Shown here one piece after another: positions 53,314 to 62,745 of a stretch of DNA of 64,000 nucleotides (positions are counted from its first letter, which is position 1; the number at the start of each line of letters is the position of its first letter). The DNA is taken from NCBI GenBank assembly GCA_020442385.1, contig JAGRKE010000002.1, forward strand, positions 62,001-126,000. The letters are read 5' to 3'. The translations under genes were made by a program, and so were the position numbers. This DNA comes from Alphaproteobacteria bacterium. GTDB lineage: Bacteria; Pseudomonadota; Alphaproteobacteria; Micavibrionales; Micavibrionaceae. Below the pieces are notes generated by a model that saw nothing but the letters and a program-made list of their open reading frames with translations, made no database searches and was not told where the DNA came from.

Positions 53314-55524
53314 ATGGACTTCCCTGTAAAAATATTTATCGGTGCCGGCATCGACCAAAAGGCAAAAAGCCGCTTTGGCTATGCTTGGGTGCAAGACGCC
53401 CAAAACCCTTCCGACCCAAAAGCCTATGTTATTTCAGGAAAGGACGTAAAGCTGGCCGATGCTCAATTTATCGCCGCGACAAGAGCTCTAAAGTCTTTAT
53501 CTTTTCAGCAGAAAAAGAAGGATATTTTACTGTATGGAGACTTTTCAAAAGCCTCAAATGACAACATCCATACTGGTGAAAAACCTGAAGCCGTGAACCA
53601 AAAATATTGGGATGCGTTTTATACGCTGGTTCAAAAACCTCACTACTCCAAAAAACAAATTAAACATTTCGAAAAGCTGCTCAGGAAAGATGTCGAGGGG
53701 GCCAAAGAGGAAATCTTGGCCTTGGAAACAAAAATCGATACTCTAAAAAGGGATAAGCCAGAGCTTAAAAAAGAACGAGCAGACCTGCGCCGCGAACTGG
53801 CCGACCTCAAAATCCAGCATGAACCGCTATTCAATTTATCCAAAGATTTAAAAGCGGCTAAAGACCTTTTAAAACAAAGACAAGAAGAGCTGCAAAAAGC
53901 GGATACAACTCAGCGTGAAGCCAAGCAAACCTTCGAACTTGCAAAAATAAAAGAAGACAAAACGCTTATTGAAAAAACCAAGCGAGACTATAGCTCAAAA
54001 CAGAGTGATTACGTTCTTAAGGGCACGCTCCTAAAAAGAGCCGAAGACGGCCTTCGCATACTCAGAGAGCGCGCAATTTTGCCTGATTGGGATTTCTACA
54101 AGCTTGATCTTAAGCATGAGCCCAACAACGACATCGTCAAAATGCTGAAAAGCGCTTCGAAGGCTAAGGGAGACATAGAAACCTATCTCAAACAAGTCGA
54201 TTTCCACGAAGGCAATAAAGGAATTATCGAGGGCTTCAATTTAAGCTTCGGACTTTTAAAACACGTCGCCGATGAAAATAAAAAACGCCGGGCAAAACCA
54301 CCCGAACCCAAAGAAATCACAAGTGATAAGGCCGCTTTTAGACTCGCCCACCCGGAGGTCAAAAAAGGACAGACCAACTGGAAAAACGGTTCTAAGCTTA
54401 AAAACATGTCGGACGAAGATCACGAAATTGCAAACCGAGAACGCCTTGTGAAATACCGCCTGACCAATCAAAAAAGCGGAAAAAAGAAAGGCAAAAATAA
54501 AAACAAGAAGCACTCAAAACAGCCCGTAAGCAAAAAAGAATTTAGCGAATTTCACTACGATCTTTCTTTTAAGACAGGAACAAATAAAAACGGGGATCTA
54601 AAAACGCTGCGCCACACGCATGAAACGATCCATGGCAGCAAAGAACAAAAGAAAATCTTAAGCCTGGAAAGCGTCGATAACAGCCACGAAGAAGCTATAT
54701 TAGAACAATTCTACCGCGTAAACGAGCACATAACACAGCTTATAAACGATATAGAAAGCCAATATAAGACATACAAAGTCTCATTCAACATCCGCATAGA
54801 CAACCCGGAAATTGCAACAATCATCAATGAGGTTGCAAACATCAACACCTTGCTGTCTTCACGAAGTGATCATGCAAAAAAAGCAGATGAAATTTCTCAG
54901 CTCCCTCTTATCAGCAAGGCTTTTGATAAAAAAACCGAAAGCATGCGCAACCTGACAAAAGGCCTGATCAGAATTACCGAATCCTCAGACGCAAAGAACA
55001 TTATGTTGGACGCACACTTTGTTTCCTCAAAAATGGAAATGAAAGAGCAAGAGCTGATTGATACATCAGAAAACGAACACAAGCTTACAATTGTGTTTAA
55101 CGACAATATGTACCCGGATCAGCAAAAACTGATGTTTGCGTTCGCAGCAACAAGTACACCTCACAAAACAAATAAAAGACATGATGCGAAGCAAACAGAA
55201 GGCATACATCATGTCATGATCGACCAAGACGCTCGGGTTCCTACTTTTAAAGCCCGCGTGGATGCTCTGGCCTATATTTTTGATCAGGCGAAAATTAAAG
55301 AAAATGACATCGTGAATATCATCACCGCAGAAGGTGATATGCTGTTTAATATGGGGAATATTGAAGAGCCCGACGAGACCTCAAGCGATACCGACAGACG
55401 ATGGTTTAACGCGTTTCATAACAAGCACACCATTACGATCAATAATTCAATTTCTGAAAACACAGCACAAAGACTGCAAAATAAGATTCAGGAAAAATTC
55501 GGTACACCCGCGATTTCTTCTTAA
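53314..55524 (+). CDS. Orphan 736-residue coiled-coil protein inserted between miaB and phoH
   Basis: I do not recognise a family. Residues about 1-90 look like an RNase H-type alpha/beta fold (IFIGAGIDQKAKSRFGYAWV, AQFIAATRALKSL, DILLYGDFSKAS), but the catalytic acids are not convincing. Residues about 105-240 are a Lys/Glu-rich coiled coil, and about 395-415 a Lys-rich linker (SGKKKGKNKNKKHS). The last part repeats the helix-then-strand pattern (FKARVDALAYIFDQA, NDIVNIITAEGD), perhaps a second degenerate domain. The gene is AT-richer than the neighbours and breaks a conserved operon. Confidence 0.72.
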   Translation: MDFPVKIFIGAGIDQKAKSRFGYAWVQDAQNPSDPKAYVISGKDVKLADAQFIAATRALKSLSFQQKKKDILLYGDFSKASNDNIHTGEKPEAVNQKYWDAFYTLVQKPHYSKKQIKHFEKLLRKDVEGAKEEILALETKIDTLKRDKPELKKERADLRRELADLKIQHEPLFNLSKDLKAAKDLLKQRQEELQKADTTQREAKQTFELAKIKEDKTLIEKTKRDYSSKQSDYVLKGTLLKRAEDGLRILRERAILPDWDFYKLDLKHEPNNDIVKMLKSASKAKGDIETYLKQVDFHEGNKGIIEGFNLSFGLLKHVADENKKRRAKPPEPKEITSDKAAFRLAHPEVKKGQTNWKNGSKLKNMSDEDHEIANRERLVKYRLTNQKSGKKKGKNKNKKHSKQPVSKKEFSEFHYDLSFKTGTNKNGDLKTLRHTHETIHGSKEQKKILSLESVDNSHEEAILEQFYRVNEHITQLINDIESQYKTYKVSFNIRIDNPEIATIINEVANINTLLSSRSDHAKKADEISQLPLISKAFDKKTESMRNLTKGLIRITESSDAKNIMLDAHFVSSKMEMKEQELIDTSENEHKLTIVFNDNMYPDQQKLMFAFAATSTPHKTNKRHDAKQTEGIHHVMIDQDARVPTFKARVDALAYIFDQAKIKENDIVNIITAEGDMLFNMGNIEEPDETSSDTDRRWFNAFHNKHTITINNSISENTAQRLQNKIQEKFGTPAISS

Positions 55525-55553
55525 TCAATTGATTTATTCTCATTTCCGCCTAA

Positions 55554-56567
55554 ATGCGTTATAATGGAGCTATATCCGTTGATAAAAGAAGGCGTATAAA
55601 TTTTTTGACCAGTAGTCATATTTTAGAATTTGAAAACAAGGACTTAGTCCCTCTTCTTTTTGGCGAGCATAATGCTCATCTCTCTCACCTTGAACACAAA
55701 TTGAATATCTCGATTGCCGATCGGGGGCATAAACTCAGCCTTTCGGGCAATGATAGCGCCGTCAAAAAGGCGGAAACCATTCTCAAGGACCTGATGGTCC
55801 GGCTTGAAAAAAAGCAGGATGTGAGCGTGGCCGAAATTGACGCAGCCCTGCGCTTCTTTGATAATGATCATGGCGACAACGCCAAACAGAATGGAAAAAA
55901 CATGAGCGGTTCCGACATTGTTATAAAGACGAAAAAGAAAACCATCTCCCCGCGCTCCCCCAATCAGGCGGAATATCTGAAAATGATCGAAAAAAACTCG
56001 ATGGTGTTTGGTGTTGGACCGGCAGGAACGGGAAAAACGTATCTTGCGGTCGCAAAAGCTGTCGAAATGTTCCTTGATAATAAGGTCGAGCGCCTGATTT
56101 TCACCCGTCCGGCGGTCGAGGCCGGAGAGCGTTTGGGATTTTTGCCCGGCGATATGAAAGATAAAGTCGATCCTTACTTGCGCCCGATTTACGATGCGCT
56201 GCACGATATGTTGCCGTGGGATGTTATCGTGAAAAAGATGGAGGCCGGAGAAATCGAGGTTGCTCCGCTCGCCTTCATGCGTGGACGAACACTCAGCAAC
56301 GCCTTCGTGATTTTGGACGAGGCACAAAACACCACCCGCACCCAGATGAAAATGTTTCTTACCCGTATGGGAGAATCCTCACGCATGGTGATTACGGGCG
56401 ATTTGACCCAGACTGACCTGCCGCGCGATGTGAAATCCGGCTTGCGTGATGCGCACGACATTCTCGAAGGGGTCGAGGGCATCAAATTCCTGCACTTCGC
56501 CAAGGAAGATGTGATCCGCCATCCGCTGGTCAGTAAAATCGTTCAAGCGTATGACGAGCAAAATTAA
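55554..56567 (+). CDS. phoH: PhoH-family ATPase
   Basis: A 337-residue PhoH-like P-loop ATPase: an N-terminal KH-like region, then MVFGVGPAGTGKTYLAVAKA (Walker A), LIFTRPAVEAGERLGFLPGD, FVILDEAQNTTRTQMKMFLT (Walker B) and MVITGDLTQTDLP. PhoH proteins are linked to RNA metabolism and are encoded with YbeY. The ATG at 55554 is given, but a TTG at 55605 has an AAGAAGG site 12 bases upstream and follows a TATAAT, and may be the true start. It overlaps ybeY by 17 bases. Confidence 0.93.
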   Translation: MRYNGAISVDKRRRINFLTSSHILEFENKDLVPLLFGEHNAHLSHLEHKLNISIADRGHKLSLSGNDSAVKKAETILKDLMVRLEKKQDVSVAEIDAALRFFDNDHGDNAKQNGKNMSGSDIVIKTKKKTISPRSPNQAEYLKMIEKNSMVFGVGPAGTGKTYLAVAKAVEMFLDNKVERLIFTRPAVEAGERLGFLPGDMKDKVDPYLRPIYDALHDMLPWDVIVKKMEAGEIEVAPLAFMRGRTLSNAFVILDEAQNTTRTQMKMFLTRMGESSRMVITGDLTQTDLPRDVKSGLRDAHDILEGVEGIKFLHFAKEDVIRHPLVSKIVQAYDEQN

Positions 56568-57027
56568 AATGGATATCGATATTCTAACGCAAGATGACCG
56601 CTGGCCGGATGTGACAGCCCTTATTCGAAAAGCTGTTGAAACCGCGCTGAGCAGCAACGTAAACCACAGCGCGGAAGAACTCAGCATCGCGCTCTCAAAC
56701 GATGTGCTCATCCAAGAGCTGAACAAAAATTACCGTGATAAAGATAAACCAACGAACGTTCTATCCTTTCCGCAAGATGATGATTTTTCACTCGGCGATA
56801 TTGTGCTTGCGCTCGAGACTATTCAGCGCGAGGCCGGTGAGCAGAATAAACACTTTGAAGACCATCTCAGCCATTTGGTTATTCACGGCACATTGCATCT
56901 ACTGGGCTATGATCATGAAGATGATGCGCAGGCCGAAGAGATGGAAGCGCTGGAGATCGAGCTTTTGCAAAGGATCGGCATAGAAAATCCTTATCTTGAT
57001 AGTGACACGCCGATTGATGCCATGTAG
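56551..57027 (+). CDS. ybeY: YbeY, rRNA maturation endoribonuclease
   Basis: A 158-residue zinc-dependent RNase with the metal-binding motif HLVIHGTLHLLGYDHEDD (three His) and NKNYRDKDKPTNVLSFPQ. It matures 16S rRNA 3' ends and helps ribosome quality control. The first ATG at 56551 lies inside phoH; a second at 56569 starts right after the phoH stop and is equally plausible. The corC-type gene follows after one base. Confidence 0.95.
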   Translation: MTSKIKMDIDILTQDDRWPDVTALIRKAVETALSSNVNHSAEELSIALSNDVLIQELNKNYRDKDKPTNVLSFPQDDDFSLGDIVLALETIQREAGEQNKHFEDHLSHLVIHGTLHLLGYDHEDDAQAEEMEALEIELLQRIGIENPYLDSDTPIDAM

Positions 57028-57028
57028 T

Positions 57029-58012
57029 ATGAACATTAAAGATATTATGTTGAAAATGGCACAGAATAACGACGAACCTCCGAGTACGAACCAGCCCTCT
57101 TCCATCGCAAAGAATGATGAAAGAGCCCGCGCTGGCAATCCTTACAAAGATAAAAACAATGGCAAGAACGGCTTTTTGGGCCGTCTTTTTACGCCTTTAA
57201 AACCCAAAAACGAAAACAATCTGCGCGATGTTCTTGAGGAATATATCGAAGAAACCTCAAGCGAAGTCTCTTATGACCCGACCTCAATCCAAGAAAAAGC
57301 GCTGCTTTCGAATATCCTGAAATTACGCGATGTCATGGTGCGCGATGTGATGATCCCGCGCGCAGACATTGTGGCGATTGACGAAGAAACCTCACAGGAA
57401 GACCTGCTCAACCTGCTGGCGCGTCAGCAATATAGCCGCATTCCTGTCTACCGCCACAATCTGGATGATGTGCTGGGCACAATCCACCTGAAGGATTTAT
57501 TGGGCGTTCTGGCCAAGGGACAGAGCATTAACATCCCTGAGCTGATTACTGAAACTTTGATTGTATCTCCATCCATGCCTGTTTTGGATTTGATTTTGGA
57601 AATGCGCCAAAACCGTCGTCATATGGCGCTGGTTGTGGACGAACATGGTGGAATTGACGGATTGGTGACCATTAACGATGTCGTAGAAAATATCGTCGGC
57701 GATATTCAAGACGAACATGACATGGAAGATGAACCACAAATGGTTCAGCGTGAAGACGGCTCCATTTTGGTGGATGCGCGTCTGGATATTGAAGAATTTG
57801 AAGAAGAATACGGCGATATTTTTGATCAGGAAGATCGCGATGAAAGCGATACGATCGGCGGCTTGGTTTGTGATATTGCGGGCCGTGTGCCTGATCGCGG
57901 TGAAATCCTGACCCATGAGAATGGCACCGTCTTTGAAATTCTTGATGCCGATCCGCGCCGCGTAAAACTGATCCGCATCCGTAATATTCCCGACAGATCA
58001 GCCGCGGAGTAG
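57029..58012 (+). CDS. corC: CorC-like CBS/transporter-associated protein
   Basis: A 327-residue soluble protein: a disordered N-terminus, then a CBS pair (MVRDVMIPRADIVAIDEE, SRIPVYRHNLDDVLGTIHLK, MALVVDEHGGIDGLVTIND) and a C-terminal CorC_HlyC domain (RLDIEEFEEEYG and VFEILDADPRRVKLIRIR). It is linked to magnesium/cobalt resistance or to a TlyC-type role. The ATG at 57029 is two bases after ybeY; 57050 and 57059 are alternatives. It lacks the DUF21 membrane domain. Confidence 0.92.
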   Translation: MNIKDIMLKMAQNNDEPPSTNQPSSIAKNDERARAGNPYKDKNNGKNGFLGRLFTPLKPKNENNLRDVLEEYIEETSSEVSYDPTSIQEKALLSNILKLRDVMVRDVMIPRADIVAIDEETSQEDLLNLLARQQYSRIPVYRHNLDDVLGTIHLKDLLGVLAKGQSINIPELITETLIVSPSMPVLDLILEMRQNRRHMALVVDEHGGIDGLVTINDVVENIVGDIQDEHDMEDEPQMVQREDGSILVDARLDIEEFEEEYGDIFDQEDRDESDTIGGLVCDIAGRVPDRGEILTHENGTVFEILDADPRRVKLIRIRNIPDRSAAE

Positions 58013-58017
58013 CCCTC

Positions 58018-59544
58018 ATGAAACGCGCGCTTCCTTTTATCCTCTGCTTCGTTGCAGGTTCTTTAAGCGCGCTGGCGATGGCCCCTTATAATGCTTGGTA
58101 TATTTTATTTGTAACACTGGGCATCTTCTATGCCTGCCTTGCGCGCGCAAATGCAGGCAAACAAGCCTTCGGGCTCAGCTGGCTCTTCGGATTTGGCTAT
58201 TTCCTGTTTGGCCTGTCATGGATAGGCAATGCGCTGCTGGTGGAGGGCAACCCGTATAAATGGGCCTATCCTCTGGCTGTCGCGGGCCTGCCCTTTGCGC
58301 TCGCCTTTTTCTATGGTTTTGCCGGATGGCTTACGCGGCGCTTCTTCGACCTAAAAACCGTCGGCGGATATTTTGCCTTTGCTGCTGTCTTCGCGCTCAC
58401 CGATTGGGTTCGCGGGCACATCTTCACAGGCTTTCCGTGGAATTTATTTGGCTATAGCTGGGTCGACATTCTGCCCGTGGTCCAAATCACGGCGCTCGGC
58501 AGTGTCTACCTGCTGACATGGCTTACCATTTTATGGGCTAGCGTTGGTGGCTTCGTGTTTTTACAACCGCGCGGCGCACTGCAAAAGGCCGCCCTGCCCG
58601 GCGCATTAATTGCCATTTTCGCAGCCGTCTTTGCCTATGGCCAAATGCGTATCAACAGCTATGTGCAGCCCGCCAGCCGCGATATTCAAGTCAAGCTCGT
58701 ACAGCCCAATATTGCCCAACATGAGAAATGGAATCCGGCGAAAATGCCAGAGAATTTTTTCAAACAGCTGCGCCTGTCTTACCCTGAAGGCTATAGCGAA
58801 AAGGTCACTTATATTGTCTGGCCTGAAACAGCGCTGAGCTACGTTTATACTAAAGATGAAACTTCGATGAATCTCATCAAGCAAATGCTGGCCAGCTATG
58901 AGAGCGGCGCTTATTTATTTACCGGCCTGCTGCGGCTTACAGAAGACGGGGCTTACGCCAATTCTTTTGTGATGATCGATAAAGACGGACAGATCACAAA
59001 TATCTACGACAAGCACCATCTTGTGCCTTTCGGTGAATATATCCCACTGCAAAAATTTATCCCGCTTGCGCCGATCGTGGAATTTTCCGGCTTCATCAAG
59101 GGCAACGGCACACAAAGCTACACAACGCCCGAGGGCATTCGCTATAGCCCACTGGTCTGTTATGAAGCGATATTTCCCGAGCAAGTTGCAAAAAGCGGTG
59201 ATGAGCGTCCCGATTTCTTGCTAAATGCAACAAACGACGCATGGTACGGACAGAGCGCAGGCCCCTACCAACATCTTACACAAACCCGCTTCCGGGCTGT
59301 TGAGGAAGGGCTTCCTCTCATCCGCGTCGCGAATACGGGTATCTCAGCGGTAATTTCTCCAACAGGCGCGGTGATAAAAAAAACCACACTTTTTGAGGAG
59401 GTCTTCCAAACGGAACCTCTGCCAGCAAAACGCGCAGGAAACCCTCCTAATTCATTGATAAAAAACATATTTTTCTTTGCGATTCTTTGTGCGAGTCTCG
59501 CTTATACCTTGTTTGCGCGGGTGCGAATAAACACCAAAGATTGA
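58018..59544 (+). CDS. lnt: Lnt, apolipoprotein N-acyltransferase
   Basis: A 508-residue enzyme with about seven N-terminal membrane segments, then a nitrilase-like catalytic domain. The catalytic triad sits in YIVWPETALSY (Glu), YDKHHLVPFGEY (Lys) and SPLVCYEAIFPE (Cys). It acylates the N-terminus of lipoproteins as the last maturation step. It starts five bases after corC, as the end of the conserved block. Confidence 0.97.
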   Translation: MKRALPFILCFVAGSLSALAMAPYNAWYILFVTLGIFYACLARANAGKQAFGLSWLFGFGYFLFGLSWIGNALLVEGNPYKWAYPLAVAGLPFALAFFYGFAGWLTRRFFDLKTVGGYFAFAAVFALTDWVRGHIFTGFPWNLFGYSWVDILPVVQITALGSVYLLTWLTILWASVGGFVFLQPRGALQKAALPGALIAIFAAVFAYGQMRINSYVQPASRDIQVKLVQPNIAQHEKWNPAKMPENFFKQLRLSYPEGYSEKVTYIVWPETALSYVYTKDETSMNLIKQMLASYESGAYLFTGLLRLTEDGAYANSFVMIDKDGQITNIYDKHHLVPFGEYIPLQKFIPLAPIVEFSGFIKGNGTQSYTTPEGIRYSPLVCYEAIFPEQVAKSGDERPDFLLNATNDAWYGQSAGPYQHLTQTRFRAVEEGLPLIRVANTGISAVISPTGAVIKKTTLFEEVFQTEPLPAKRAGNPPNSLIKNIFFFAILCASLAYTLFARVRINTKD

Positions 59545-59683
59545 AATTTTCTACAAAATCCATACTTAAGATTAGTTGCATACCCCGGTACTCGTAGAGT
59601 ATGCATATCTAATTATGTTATAAACTATAACAACATCTCCCTGTATGAAGAACCATACATTATAGGGCAAACGAAGGATTAAC

Positions 59684-60112
59684 ATGGCTGCTAAAAAAAG
59701 AAAAACGAAAGGCACAGCAGATTCAGTAGATGTACATGTGGGGAAACGTTTACAACTGCGTAGATCATTATTGGGCCTGAGCCAGGAAAAGCTTGGCGAG
59801 GCTGTCGGACTCACATTTCAACAAATCCAAAAATACGAAAAAGGGTTGAATAGAATCAGTTCGGGAAAGCTCTTCCAGTTCAGTAAAATACTGGATGTTC
59901 CCGTGCAGTATTTCTTCGATAGCCTTGATTCGCTGGGTGTGGCTCAAAATTACGGACTCTCTGATAATGAACAAGAACATTTCATCGCTGATGATGTCAT
60001 GCAGAGAAAAGAAACCATAGAGCTTCTGAAAGCGTATTACAGCAATCCAGATGAATCTGTTCGCCGCAGCTTTATCGAACTGATGAAAGCCACCTCTAAA
60101 ACCAAAGACTGA
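59684..60112 (+). CDS. PraR-like XRE transcriptional regulator
   Basis: A 142-residue protein with an HTH_3 domain at about residues 18-75 (GKRLQLRRSLLGLSQEKLGE, AVGLTFQQIQKYEKGLNRIS) and a helical C-terminus (VMQRKETIELLKAYYSNPDE). A regulator of this size lies between lnt and metK in many alphaproteobacteria and is related to PraR/PhrR. In Rhizobium PraR controls biofilm and stress genes; the role here is inferred from position. It has its own upstream region of 139 bases with no convincing operator. Confidence 0.88.
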   Translation: MAAKKRKTKGTADSVDVHVGKRLQLRRSLLGLSQEKLGEAVGLTFQQIQKYEKGLNRISSGKLFQFSKILDVPVQYFFDSLDSLGVAQNYGLSDNEQEHFIADDVMQRKETIELLKAYYSNPDESVRRSFIELMKATSKTKD

Positions 60113-60239
60113 CAGGCGTTTTGCCAAAGGCTCTGCTGTTGTCTTTTTGGTGTTTTCCCTCTTGAACAAGAGCGCGTCTGCTATTAGGGTCTATTGATCT
60201 TAAGAACACCTATGTCAAAAACATAAGAAAGAAATAAGA

Positions 60240-61469
60240 ATGGCTGACGCAGCAGAAAAAATGAATATGGATACGCAACAACACAAAGCCCACGACCTTA
60301 AAGATTACGTTTTCACCAGCGAGTCCGTCTCTGAAGGACACCCCGATAAAGTTTGTGACCGCATTTCCGATGCCGTTCTGGATCTTTACATGCAGGCTGA
60401 TCCGCAATCGCGCGTCGCCGCCGAAACGCTCGTCACGACAGACACGGTTGTGATCGCCGGGGAAACGCGCGGTCCTGAAAGCGTGACCAAAGATAAAATC
60501 GAAGCGGCCGCCCGCGAAGCCATCAAGGATATCGGCTATGAGCAAGAGGGCTTTAACTGGAAGACCGTTAATATCGATGTGAAGCTGCACAAGCAGTCCG
60601 TCGACATCGCGCAAGGCGTTGATGCCGGCACAGGCATCGACACGAATGAGGGCGCAGGTGACCAGGGGATTATGTTCGGATATGCCACCAAAGAAACCGA
60701 TGTCTTGATGCCTGCGGCTATTCATTACTCTCACCAGATTTTGAAATCTCTGGCTGACGCGCGTCACAATGGCGACCTTGCTGGTAAGATTGAGCCGGAC
60801 TCAAAATCACAGGTTACATTGGAATACCGTGATGACAAACCCGTGCGCGCCGCATCCGTTGTGGTTTCAACTCAGCATGCCGAGGGTTTGTCACAAGAAG
60901 AGGTCAAAGAGATGGTGCGCCCTCACGTCGAGAAAGTTCTACCCGAAGGCTTCATGCCCCCGGAAGAAGAGTTCTACGTCAACCCAACCGGGCGCTTTGT
61001 GATTGGCGGTCCTGTGGGAGATTGCGGCCTGACCGGGCGTAAAATTATTGTTGATACCTATGGCGGCGCAGCCCCGCATGGCGGCGGCGCGTTCTCTGGG
61101 AAAGACCCGACAAAGGTCGACCGCTCAGCCGCGTACGCCGCGCGCTATCTTGCGAAAAACATTGTCGGTGCAGGATATGCCGAAGGCTGCACAATCCAGC
61201 TCGCTTATGCGATCGGCGTGTCAAAGCCGCTCGGCTTCTATGTGAACACGCATGAGACCGGCAGCGTGCCTGAGAGCGTTCTAATCAACGCGATTAACCA
61301 GCTGGTGGATTTAAGCCCCGGCGGTATTCGCAAGCATTTGAACCTTCACCGCCCAATCTACGCCCGCACGGCGGCCTATGGTCACTTTGGTCGTGAGCCG
61401 GATGCTGATGGCGGGTTCTCATGGGAAAAACTGGACCTGGTGGATGGCCTGCGCAAAATCATCGGATAA
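60240..61469 (+). CDS. metK: MetK, S-adenosylmethionine synthetase
   Basis: A 409-residue enzyme with [23 protein letters not shown]/Met-binding [12 protein letters not shown], the P-loop-like [19 protein letters not shown] and other conserved motifs such as [20 protein letters not shown]. It makes S-adenosylmethionine from Met and ATP. I inspected the 127-base leader for a SAM riboswitch and saw none that I can support. It overlaps trmB by 26 bases in the chosen reading. Confidence 0.97.
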   Translation: MADAAEKMNMDTQQHKAHDLKDYVFTSESVSEGHPDKVCDRISDAVLDLYMQADPQSRVAAETLVTTDTVVIAGETRGPESVTKDKIEAAAREAIKDIGYEQEGFNWKTVNIDVKLHKQSVDIAQGVDAGTGIDTNEGAGDQGIMFGYATKETDVLMPAAIHYSHQILKSLADARHNGDLAGKIEPDSKSQVTLEYRDDKPVRAASVVVSTQHAEGLSQEEVKEMVRPHVEKVLPEGFMPPEEEFYVNPTGRFVIGGPVGDCGLTGRKIIVDTYGGAAPHGGGAFSGKDPTKVDRSAAYAARYLAKNIVGAGYAEGCTIQLAYAIGVSKPLGFYVNTHETGSVPESVLINAINQLVDLSPGGIRKHLNLHRPIYARTAAYGHFGREPDADGGFSWEKLDLVDGLRKIIG

Positions 61470-62154
61470 GACTCCGCTTCGGGGGTTTTATGGACGCCGC
61501 GCAGGAAAAAAACTTACAGATTCTAGAATAGATGCGCTTGAAACGCTGCTGCCTGAGTTGGGCATAGACGAAGCGCAACTGGAGGGCACGCTAAAGCTCG
61601 CTGATCTCTTCCCTGCTCCGCCCGCACACACCATTCTCGAAATCGGCTTTGGTACGGGCGAGCATTTGCTCGGCCTGATGGAGCGCGCGCCCGATGCAGG
61701 CTTCATTGGTATTGAACCCTTTATCAACGGTATGGCTACGTTCCTGCGCGATCTTAAACCAACGCCGATGCGCAATGTACGCGTTTTCATGGACGATGCG
61801 ATGATGGTGGTCGATGCACTGGAGGATGAATGTCTAGATAAAATATACATCCTCAACCCCGATCCATGGCACAAGGCGCGCCACCATAAACGCCGGATTA
61901 TTCGTGAAGACACGCTGTATCAATATGCGCGCGTTCTAAAACCCGGCGGACAGCTCATCAGCTCGACCGATGTGCCTGATCTCGCCGAATGGATCGTTGA
62001 AAAGACGACCGCGCATGAGCGCTTTGACTGGGCCGACGGCGCGCAAGAGCGCTGGAAAACCAAGCCGGACTGGTGGATTGACAATAAATACGCCACCAAA
62101 GGCGCAAAAGGCGCCAGCGAAATGCATTATATGGTTTTTGATAAAACCTTGTAA
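61444..62154 (+). CDS. trmB: TrmB, tRNA (guanine-N7)-methyltransferase
   Basis: A 236-residue enzyme beginning [20 protein letters not shown], whose FYGRRAG tail is typical of TrmB. SAM motif I is [16 protein letters not shown]; the catalytic region has [19 protein letters not shown], and [14 protein letters not shown] follows. It forms m7G46 in tRNA. No ATG lies between the metK stop and the core, so ATG 61444, within metK, is the nearest plausible start. Confidence 0.93.
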   Translation: MACAKSSDKTPLRGFYGRRAGKKLTDSRIDALETLLPELGIDEAQLEGTLKLADLFPAPPAHTILEIGFGTGEHLLGLMERAPDAGFIGIEPFINGMATFLRDLKPTPMRNVRVFMDDAMMVVDALEDECLDKIYILNPDPWHKARHHKRRIIREDTLYQYARVLKPGGQLISSTDVPDLAEWIVEKTTAHERFDWADGAQERWKTKPDWWIDNKYATKGAKGASEMHYMVFDKTL

Positions 62155-62184
62155 TCTTCCCATGTGATTTGATATACATAAAAC

Positions 62185-62511
62185 ATGGACAATCTGGAAA
62201 ATGAAATAGCTATATCAAATGCAAAATATTGCATCCTTTTGTGGCTGGATAAGAAAAAGGCCCGCGCGACGAAAAAAGCGGATTCAAACGCCCCCGTACA
62301 TACTTATACCGTTCTGGATTTAACAAAGTCTTTTAACATGGCGTTAGAAGAGCTTAAAAAGAGCGGCGTGTCTTTAGAATTAGTCAAAAAAAGCCTTTAT
62401 AAAGACTCGCCAAGTGACATACAGGCAATTTCTCACTTCTGTGACACCCTCGCTGCGCGGTTGCCACAGAAAAATCTTGAGGGTTACACGCACGGTTCTC
62501 CAGAAATTTAA
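62185..62511 (+). CDS. Hypothetical protein, 108 residues
   Basis: A soluble protein, Lys- and Ala-rich (MDNLENEIAISNAKYCILLW, DKKKARATKKAD), ending in GYTHGSPEI. No family recognised. It starts 30 bases after trmB and ends four bases before the promoter of candidate small RNA C. Confidence 0.65.
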   Translation: MDNLENEIAISNAKYCILLWLDKKKARATKKADSNAPVHTYTVLDLTKSFNMALEELKKSGVSLELVKKSLYKDSPSDIQAISHFCDTLAARLPQKNLEGYTHGSPEI

Positions 62512-62514
62512 TAC

Positions 62515-62543
62515 TTGCAAAGCCGCAAAAACTGCCCTATATA
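62515..62543 (+). promoter_or_regulatory. Promoter of candidate small RNA C
   Basis: TTGCAA (62515-62520), 17-base spacer, TATATA (62538-62543). Confidence 0.7.
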
Positions 62544-62549
62544 TTCACC

Positions 62550-62601
62550 AACATCCCAATCGTTTGATAAGGGTGGGCTCATAAAGAGGCCCGCCTTTTT
62601 T
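62550..62601 (+). ncRNA. Candidate small RNA C with terminator
   Basis: About 52 nt from the predicted start to a terminator: stem GGTGGGC / GCCCGCC with one G-T pair (62572-62578 with 62589-62595), then six Ts. No ORF fits. It precedes rimP but the terminator would stop it, so it could also be an attenuated rimP-nusA leader. Confidence 0.5.
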
Positions 62602-62646
62602 GTTGGGATTTTATAAAGAGATACGGCGCAGCCGTAACATTAAAAG

Positions 62647-62734
62647 TGTCATCCTGAGAGAAGCGAGCCTATGCGAGCGAAACCGAAGGATCTCATGCAG
62701 AAAAGAAGATCCCTCGACTACGCTCGGGATGACA
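62647..62734. repeat. Inverted-repeat element with TGTCATCC/GGATGACA ends
   Basis: The 88-base unit starts TGTCATCCTGAGAGAAGC and ends CTACGCTCGGGATGACA, with internal matching segments GGATCT and AGATCC. The TCATCCTGAG...GGATGACA ends resemble a dispersed repeat found in many bacterial genomes. It lies just before rimP and stays open in one frame, creating a false N-terminal extension. Confidence 0.7.
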
Positions 62735-62745
62735 GACAGGACGAT

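Noticed and set aside
60113..60239. Possible SAM riboswitch before metK
   Set aside because: No SAM-II or SAM/SAH-type core could be recognised; only weak hairpins are present.
62671..62745. N-terminal extension of rimP
   Set aside because: The 25 extra codons come from the inverted-repeat element and match no RimP family sequence.
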